Assembly (NCBI RefSeq): GCF_035917235.1
Contig: NZ_CP108423.1
Span: 2,046,001 to 2,110,000, forward strand
Direction of reading: 5' to 3'
DNA: 64,000 nucleotides
DNA from: Streptomyces sp. NBC_01294
GTDB lineage: Bacteria; Actinomycetota; Actinomycetes; Streptomycetales; Streptomycetaceae
The notes beneath the pieces were generated by a model, which did not search any database, was not told where the DNA came from, and was given only the letters and a program-made list of their open reading frames with translations. This document shows, one piece after another, positions 58,842 to 64,000 of this stretch (its first letter is position 1; every line of letters starts with the position of its first letter). Made by a program: the position numbers and the translations under genes.

Positions 58842-59073
58842 CCTTCGTACGCGGGGCACAGCACGGGGTGCTCGCGGGCAGGCCTCACGGCCGTACACCC
58901 GGGACCGGGCGTACGGCGGATCAGGCCTCGGACATCGGCTCGGGCTCCGGCTCAGACCGCAGAGCGGGCTCGGCTCGGACCCGGCCACGACTGCAGCACG
59001 GGTTTCGGCCCGGGCTTCAGCGGGGCCGGCACCAGGCCCGCCCCGCCCCTCGCCCGTGCCGGGGTACAGGGCG
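58842..59073. other. 232-base convergent intergenic stretch
   Basis: The sequence is repetitive (GGCTCGGGCTCCGGCTCAGACC, CGGGCTCGGCTCGGACCCGG) and no clear gene or hairpin is found between these convergent genes. Confidence 0.4.
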
Positions 59074-59769
59074 TCAGACGCCCGCACCCAGCACGGAGTT
59101 GACCTGCTGCGGGTCACCGCACACGATCAGCAGCGCACCCGCCCGGGTGAGTGCGACCGGCAGGGCGCCCGCGACGGTCTCGGTCGCTCCGCCGTTGGCC
59201 GCGAAGACCACGACGGGACGGCCGGTGGCGCGCTGGACCTGCGCCGCGTCCGCGTAGAAGACGTCGTCCGCGGCGTCGTGCAGGGCCCAGTAAGCGGCCT
59301 CGCCGAAGGACAGCTCGTGCGCGGCCCACGGGTGCGGGTCGCCACTGGTGAGCACCAGGATGTCGCCGGGCGCGCGCCCGGTGTCGAGCAGCAGGTCTAC
59401 GGCCTCTTCGGCCGCGTCCAGCGCGCCCTCGGCGGAGGCCGGGATCAGCTGGATCTGCGGCACCGCCGCGGAGACGGACGGTGCGGTGGGAGCAGCGGCA
59501 GGGGCTGCGGGAACGGGTCCGGGGGTGACCTGCGGCGCACGCTGCGCGGGCGATGCGGGCCGGGCGGGACCGGGGCGACCGGGCCGCGGTACGGCGGCGG
59601 GACGCGGACCAGGTACAGGGCGGGGGGTCTGCGCGGTGCGGCTCGCGGCCGGCGTGACGCGGGGACCCTGGGCACTCTCGTGAATCTGAGGCTCCTCGAT
59701 GGCGTGGGTGAGAGGCGTGAGTTGCTGTCTATCAAACACCGGTACGAAACGTACCGGCCGGTGGCACAT
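59074..59769 (-). CDS. Conserved protein of unknown function downstream of rnhB
   Basis: I use the ATG at 59767-59769 (MCHRPVRFVPVFDRQQLTPL), 8 bases after the rnhB stop, giving 231 residues. After a ~60-residue Pro/Ala linker comes a compact domain (about 100-231: AEGALDAAEEAVDLLLDTGR, GDILVLTSGDPHPWAAHELS, ATGRPVVVFAANGGATETVA, and LLIVCGDPQQVNSVLGAGV). This looks like a Rossmann-type fold; the GDPQQ end resembles helicase motifs superficially. The gene is conserved beside rnhB in Streptomyces and probably in the same transcript. No function can be assigned. Confidence 0.72.
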   Translation of the reverse strand: MCHRPVRFVPVFDRQQLTPLTHAIEEPQIHESAQGPRVTPAASRTAQTPRPVPGPRPAAVPRPGRPGPARPASPAQRAPQVTPGPVPAAPAAAPTAPSVSAAVPQIQLIPASAEGALDAAEEAVDLLLDTGRAPGDILVLTSGDPHPWAAHELSFGEAAYWALHDAADDVFYADAAQVQRATGRPVVVFAANGGATETVAGALPVALTRAGALLIVCGDPQQVNSVLGAGV

Positions 59770-59777
59770 GGGTGCGA

Positions 59778-60488
59778 TCAGAAATCGAAGCCGAGTTGGC
59801 CTCCGTTTTCCAGCTCCATCGATTCCTCGCTGCGGCGCACCTTCTTGAGGTGACGCCACCGCGGCAGCGCGTCGAGGTACGACCACGAGAGCCGGTGGTA
59901 GGGGGTGGGCCCCCGTTCCTCCAGCGCCGCCCGGTGCACGGGCGAGGGATATCCGGCGTTGGCGGCGAAAGCGAAGTCTTCGATTCCGCCGCCCTGTTCA
60001 CCGAGTTCGGCCATCATGCGGTCGCGTCGGACCTTGGCGATGACCGAGGCCGCGGCGACGGCGATGCAGGACTGGTCGCCCTTGATCACCGTACGGACCC
60101 GCCAGGGCGAGCCGAGATAGTCGTGCTTGCCGTCGAGGATCACCGCGTCGGGCCGCACCGGCAGGGCGCCCAGGGCGCGCTCCGCCGCGAGCCGCAGGGC
60201 GGCGGTCATCCCCAGTTCGTCGATCTCCTCGGGCGAGGAGTGCCCGAGCGCGTACGCGGTGACCCAGCTCTCCAGGGCGTCGAGCATGGCATCGCGCCGC
60301 TTGGCGGTGAGCAGTTTGGAGTCGGTGAGCCCGGCGGGCGGCCGGCGCAGGCCGGTGATCGCCGCACACACGGTGACGGGTCCGGCCCAGGCCCCTCGTC
60401 CGACTTCGTCGACCCCGGCGATGACCTTGGCGCCGGTGGTTGCACGGAGGGAGCGTTCGACGGTGTGAGTGGGTGCTTCGTACGGCAT
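59778..60488 (-). CDS. rnhB: Ribonuclease HII
   Basis: The 236-residue enzyme cuts RNA in RNA-DNA hybrids and single ribonucleotides in DNA. The catalytic acidic residues are in [19 protein letters not shown] (Asp-Glu), [12 protein letters not shown], and the [19 protein letters not shown] segment, followed by [20 protein letters not shown]. The ATG at 60486-60488 ([15 protein letters not shown]) is conserved in relatives. The gene is followed by the unknown gene with an 8-base gap. Confidence 0.95.
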   Translation of the reverse strand: MPYEAPTHTVERSLRATTGAKVIAGVDEVGRGAWAGPVTVCAAITGLRRPPAGLTDSKLLTAKRRDAMLDALESWVTAYALGHSSPEEIDELGMTAALRLAAERALGALPVRPDAVILDGKHDYLGSPWRVRTVIKGDQSCIAVAAASVIAKVRRDRMMAELGEQGGGIEDFAFAANAGYPSPVHRAALEERGPTPYHRLSWSYLDALPRWRHLKKVRRSEESMELENGGQLGFDF

Positions 60489-60730
60489 GGCGCCAGCAAG
60501 GTTACGCCGCCCTGAGCCAACTGCACACCCCCGCCCGGGTCCGACGCCCCTCCGAACCGGCACGGCCGCCGCCCCGCGCACCCCGCACCACCCCCGCCGC
60601 GTCTCACACCCTGAGCAGCGGCACCCTCACCTCGTCGATCGGCTCCGCGATCTCCGCATCCCTCTATTCGCTACCGCACATCTTGGCGCGGTACATCAGC
60701 GTCGCCGGAATGACATCCACGACAAACGGA

Positions 60731-61185
60731 CTACTCGCTTCCGACCAAACGCCGCCCCGCTCGATTCCCCGCAGCGCAAGCCCCCCCGATCAGGCGCCGG
60801 GCCGCCCCGCGCGGCCCGGACCAGACGACTTCACGGAACCGGCCAGGATGTGCGTGATCGCATTCGTGAAGCAGCCATCGCAGGGCCTGCCCGGCACTCG
60901 AGTGCACGGCGTCGGGCGTGCGCACGCACGGCAGGTGAAGGTGCTCGCGGATCGATCCGCCGTCGGGAATCTCACCGATCTACTGTGGACCGGCCCGATG
61001 CGCAGCGGCCACCAGGTCCGCCTTCGACGGTCGGCACCGGCAGAGCACGGCCTTGCCGGTGTACGCGCCGGCCGCGACGCCCTCCATCGTGAGCGCGTTC
61101 CAGCCGACCGTACTCGGCTGCTCCAACGCGGCATCGAGAATCGCCCGTTCGAGTCGGAACCCCCGATGCGCCTCGTCGGCGCCGC
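60731..61185 (-). pseudogene. TetR-family regulator, frameshifted
   Basis: The upstream frame reads RLERAILDAALEQPSTVGWN, ALTMEGVAAGAYTGKAVLC, then PSKADLVAAAHRAG before a stop at 60980: the TetR helix-turn-helix. Another frame then continues EIPDGGSIREHLHLPCVRTP, SAGQALRWLLHECDHAHPGR and FREVVWSG to a stop at 60731, a TetR_C-like region. The change of frame lies near 60985-61000. Parts of the C-terminal domain are missing (the second frame covers only ~90 residues). No gene nearby is an obvious former target. The 300 bases between this debris and rnhB hold nothing else that I recognise. Confidence 0.7.
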
Positions 61186-61227
61186 CGGCCAGTGCGCCGA
61201 CCGCGACGAGGCCGCGCGGCAGATGAC

Positions 61228-61268
61228 GAGGGCCCGGGCGGGGGGAACCATCCCCCGCCCGGGCCCTC
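61228..61268 (-). terminator. Terminator of the DUF4173-type gene
   Basis: GAGGGCCCGGGCGGGGG (61228-61244) and its exact complement (61252-61268) form a 17-bp stem with a 7-base loop, 43 bases after the minus-strand stop at 61312. Confidence 0.85.
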
Positions 61269-61311
61269 ATACGCGCTCCGGTTCCGCTCGCGGTCCCCGG
61301 TGCGACGGCTT

Positions 61312-63027
61312 CTAGTCCTCGGTGCGGGTGGAGAAGGCACCCAGGCGCGAGCAGACCTCGTACGAGGCCGTCACCGGGCGCTCACGCAGGATCTGCCGTG
61401 CCCGGTACTCACCCAGGCTCATCGCGTACCAGGGAACGTCTCCGTCCCTGGCCATCTCGTCGTTGATCCCGCGCAGGGCGCAGGACCGCTGGGGCTCGGG
61501 CAGCCGGTCCAGGGCGGGCACCGCGTCCGCCGACAGGGACTGGAAGTAGGCCAGGTCGATCTTCTTGTCCGCCGTGTAGCGGGTCACGTTCCGCTCGGCG
61601 ACCATCCCGTCGGGGGACAGCAGGCCGAAGGCGAGAACGACGGCCGCCGAGCTGCCCGCGACGGCGCGCGGCAGCCAGCGCGCACCGAACACCCCGGCCG
61701 CCATGATCAGTACGATGACCAGCCCGAGCCACAGCTCCATCGCGGCCACCGACACGCGCAGCCTGGTCAGCCCGTACGCGTCCACGTACAGGTCCATCCG
61801 ACGGAGCGCGGAGGCGACGACGACCAGCGTCAGCGCGCACAGCACCCCGAGGACGATGCGGACGAAGCGGCGGTCGCCCGCTCCGGCGCGCGGGGCCCAG
61901 CGCAGGGCGAGCGCGATGACGACGAGGGTGAGCAGGGTGGCCCAGAGCAGCTGCCAGAAGCCCTGGCGGGCGTACTCGGCGTACGTCTGGCCGGTGCTCT
62001 GCAGGACCTTGTCGTAGCCGCCGAACAGGACGGCCAGCTGGACGGCGTTGAAACCGGCGAAGAGCAGGTTGAGCACGACGAGCGGAAGGGCCCATTCGAC
62101 CCGGGAACGCGGCTTGCCCGGGGCCACCTTGATCCGGTCCCAGCGCAGCGGGGCCGCGGCGGTGCGGGCGGCGGCGAGCGCGAGGACCGCGCCGAGGAGG
62201 AAGAGCAGGAACCGGATGGGCCCGTCCCCGATCGAGACGTCGGGCATCAGTCCGCCGAGGAGATCGGCGAAGGCGGCGTCGGCGGAGGCGAACAGCGCGC
62301 CGAAGAGCACCAGCAGGACCACGGCCACGGCGGTCGCCTTGGCCACGGGGAGCCAGCGGTCCTTGCTGACCCCGCCGCGCGAGCGCAGACCCTTCCAGGC
62401 CCAGCCGACCCCGGACACGGCGGAGTCGAAGAAGCCGAGCGGGCTGAGCAGGATGCCGGGCCAGGTGCGGCTGCCGTGCAGGGCCAGCGCGCCCAGCAGG
62501 ACGGCGGACAGGATCGCCAGGGTGGACGGCCACGCGGAGTCGCGCAGGGCCGGTACGACGAGGAGGGCGAGGCAGCCGATCGCCCAGACCACGGTCCAAG
62601 GGCGGGCCGTACGACGGGCCGTGCGGGCGGCGACGTACGCGGCGACGACGGCGGGCACCACCGCGAGCAGCAGGCCGGGGCCCATGCCGTCGCCGAGGAA
62701 CAGTGCGGAGGCGAAGCCGGCGACGAGGGCGGCGGCGAGGGTCGCCGTCCGGACGGGTGCGGCCTCGGCGGGGCGCACCAGCGCGGGCCACACGGGGGCC
62801 GCGGAGGCCTTCGCGCGGCTGGCCGCCCATGCGTGCTGTTGCTGCTGCTGCGCCTGCCAGGCCTGCCAGGCGGCGGCGTCGAGGGGCGCCCCTGCCTGGG
62901 GGGCCGCCGCTCCGGTGGGGTTTCCCCCGGCCGGGGCCGGGCGCGCGGGTGAATCCCCGGCCGTGGCCTCGGTGCTGGCCGCGGCCTTGGGCTGGGCTTC
63001 GTCCGCCCCGCCGGTGTTGTCTGACAT
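61312..63027 (-). CDS. DUF4173/DUF4153-type multi-pass membrane protein
   Basis: The 571-residue product begins with a disordered Ala/Pro/Gln-rich cytoplasmic stretch (about 1-90, with AWQAWQAQQQQQHAW). About 12-13 membrane helices follow (for example TLAAALVAGFASALFLG, AVAVVLLVLFGALFASADAA, LVVLNLLFAGFNAVQLAVLF). The conserved segment ALFASADAAFADLLGG and QTYAEYARQGFWQLLWATLL (YAEYxRxGFWQL) define the DUF4173 group. A hydrophilic C-terminal tail of ~110 residues follows. Function unknown. The upstream gap with a -35/-10-like AT patch at 63095-63175 may hold its promoter. Confidence 0.85.
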   Translation of the reverse strand: MSDNTGGADEAQPKAAASTEATAGDSPARPAPAGGNPTGAAAPQAGAPLDAAAWQAWQAQQQQQHAWAASRAKASAAPVWPALVRPAEAAPVRTATLAAALVAGFASALFLGDGMGPGLLLAVVPAVVAAYVAARTARRTARPWTVVWAIGCLALLVVPALRDSAWPSTLAILSAVLLGALALHGSRTWPGILLSPLGFFDSAVSGVGWAWKGLRSRGGVSKDRWLPVAKATAVAVVLLVLFGALFASADAAFADLLGGLMPDVSIGDGPIRFLLFLLGAVLALAAARTAAAPLRWDRIKVAPGKPRSRVEWALPLVVLNLLFAGFNAVQLAVLFGGYDKVLQSTGQTYAEYARQGFWQLLWATLLTLVVIALALRWAPRAGAGDRRFVRIVLGVLCALTLVVVASALRRMDLYVDAYGLTRLRVSVAAMELWLGLVIVLIMAAGVFGARWLPRAVAGSSAAVVLAFGLLSPDGMVAERNVTRYTADKKIDLAYFQSLSADAVPALDRLPEPQRSCALRGINDEMARDGDVPWYAMSLGEYRARQILRERPVTASYEVCSRLGAFSTRTED

Positions 63028-63411
63028 CGGTTTTCCCTCCCCTGCAGGCCGCCCCGGTGTTCCGGTAGGGGCGGCGAGGGAACAGAGTAGGCCGGTGACG
63101 GGCAGTTTTGAACAGGCTCAAAAGATCCCTGTGTCAGGACCGTGACAATCGGAACGCGAAATTTCACCCGTCGCTGGACGCCCTGGGCACCCTGGACGGC
63201 GCCCACTTTCACGGACGACGTCGCCGCGCGCTACGGGTGTGCGCCGGGCGCATGGAAGCGGCCGCCCGGTGGCGCGTGGCGCGGTCCGAGGCGGAGCAGT
63301 TCGGAACAGGTCGGAACAGGTCGGAGCGCTGGTACCGCCTGGGGGCGGCCTCGGAGCACCAGGGGACGGCCGGTCCCGTACCGTGGCCCCCAGCTGTCAC
63401 GTGGTCGGGCA
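63028..63411. other. 384-base gene-free stretch
   Basis: It contains the likely promoter of the DUF4173-type gene (AT-richer 63095-63175) and a short repeat TCGGAACAGG twice (63299-63318). I found no gene. Confidence 0.45.
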
Positions 63412-63459
63412 GTTACCCGGTCACACAGTTGCCCGGTCACGCGGTCACCCGGTAACGCC
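63412..63459. repeat. 16-bp degenerate tandem repeat
   Basis: Three units follow one another: GTTACCCGGTCACACA, GTTGCCCGGTCACGCG and GTCACCCGGTAACGCC. A weaker fourth copy (GTCACGTGGTCGGGCA) precedes them at 63396. They end 3 bases before the stop of the glycohydrolase gene. Confidence 0.85.
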
Positions 63460-63462
63460 GCT

Positions 63463-64000
63463 CTAGCCCGCCGCCTCCGGCAGCCAGGCTGGCAGGGCCT
63501 CGGTGCGCGCCAGCCAGGCGGCCGGAAGTACCGCGTCCCCGCGCGCCCCCAGCACCCCGCCGACGATCGCGCAGGTCGTGTCGACGTCCCCGCCCACCTG
63601 CGCGGTGGTCCAGAACGCCCGCTCGTAGTCGTCCAGCGCCCGCGCCGCCGACCAGAGGGCGAACGGCACGGTGTCATGGGCGCTCGTGCGCCGCCCGCAG
63701 CCCAGCACCGCGGCGACCGTGGTCGCGTCCCCGTAGTCCAGCATGTCCCGCGCCCGCCGCAGTCCGGCGCCCACCGCGCTGCGCGGCACCAGCGCGATCA
63801 CCCCGTCCAGCAGGTCGGAGGCCTTAGGCGGGGCTTCCGAGCCGGCCGCCAGCGCGGCCGCAGCGGCGACGGCCATGGCCCCGCACACGGCCTCGCGGTG
63901 CTGATGGGTGGTGTAGGCGGAGATCTCCGCCTGGTGCGTGGCCTGCTCGGGGTCGTCGGCGTACCAGGCACCCAGCGGCGCGATGCGCATGGCGGCGCCG
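63463..64000 (-). CDS. ADP-ribosylglycohydrolase family protein (3' part)
   Basis: The frame is open to the right end of the window (GAAMRIAPLGAWYADDPEQA), so the N-terminus is missing; 179 residues are visible. The second metal-binding site GGDVDTTCAIVGGVLGARGD is present near the end, as are EAVCGAMAVAAAAALAAGSE and VPFALWSAARALDDYERAFW. Such enzymes remove ADP-ribose from proteins or free adducts with two magnesium ions. The upstream acidic half (DDT motif) is off the window. Nothing truncates the visible part. Confidence 0.9.
   Translation of the reverse strand, partial: GAAMRIAPLGAWYADDPEQATHQAEISAYTTHQHREAVCGAMAVAAAAALAAGSEAPPKASDLLDGVIALVPRSAVGAGLRRARDMLDYGDATTVAAVLGCGRRTSAHDTVPFALWSAARALDDYERAFWTTAQVGGDVDTTCAIVGGVLGARGDAVLPAAWLARTEALPAWLPEAAG

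Overview
The window is high-GC, densely coded actinobacterial chromosome and is almost certainly Streptomyces. The support is the neighbourhood parC, parE, hrdB, whiH, ptsH and rnhB, with a DasR-type operator in front of ptsH and a c-di-AMP (ydaO-type) riboswitch in front of a cell-wall peptidase. The right three quarters (about 16-64 kb) look like conserved core chromosome. The first 16 kb look like accessory or rearranged DNA.

1-10 kb: the baseplate half of a contractile injection system (CIS). In order on the plus strand: the end of a Pro/Ala-rich protein, an inner-tube protein, a LysM baseplate/tube protein, a VgrG-like spike, a PAAR tip, a gp25 wedge protein, a gpJ-like baseplate protein and a gpI-like protein. 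Last is a zinc-ribbon/disordered/single-TM/glycan-binding-like protein that could link the particle to the membrane (CisA-type). Most junctions overlap by 1-4 bases, so this is one operon. Sheath, AAA+ ATPase and tape measure are not visible and probably lie to the left.

10-16 kb: a patchwork of gene debris (a deleted thymidine kinase copy, a frameshifted unknown gene, two short gene remnants, a VOC-glyoxalase/aldo-keto reductase chimeric remnant) between intact genes for a GNAT-AAA+ fusion, a winged-helix (DUF1006-type) protein and a WYL-domain regulator. A long dyad remains in front of the WYL gene although its probable divergent target is destroyed.

16-32 kb: core genes on the minus strand (SixA-like phosphatase, CysRS-like protein, thymidine kinase, phosphodiesterase-like AP-superfamily protein, DUF5998, acyl-CoA synthetase/GNAT fusion), then ptsH with a dre site, a GntR regulator, a riboswitch-controlled M23 peptidase, an M16 peptidase pair and parC.

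32-42 kb: an Mrr-type nuclease/TerD fusion, a CobW GTPase, two divergent citrate synthases (one with an N-terminal helix-turn-helix) that share a palindrome-rich promoter, and a CitA/CitB-type two-component system convergent with an acetate-type symporter and its DUF485 partner. This looks like a carboxylate uptake and oxidation block.

42-64 kb: parE, DUF7455, a secreted trypsin, hrdB, whiH, an ABC ATPase-permease fusion, a NUDIX/winged-helix protein, a glycogen-debranching-like protein, DUF4192, RecQ with a C-terminal phosphoribosyltransferase-like module, a conserved unknown, rnhB with a downstream partner, a wrecked TetR gene, a DUF4173-type membrane protein and the 3' part of an ADP-ribosylglycohydrolase. 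I saw no tRNA, rRNA, insertion sequence or CRISPR array.
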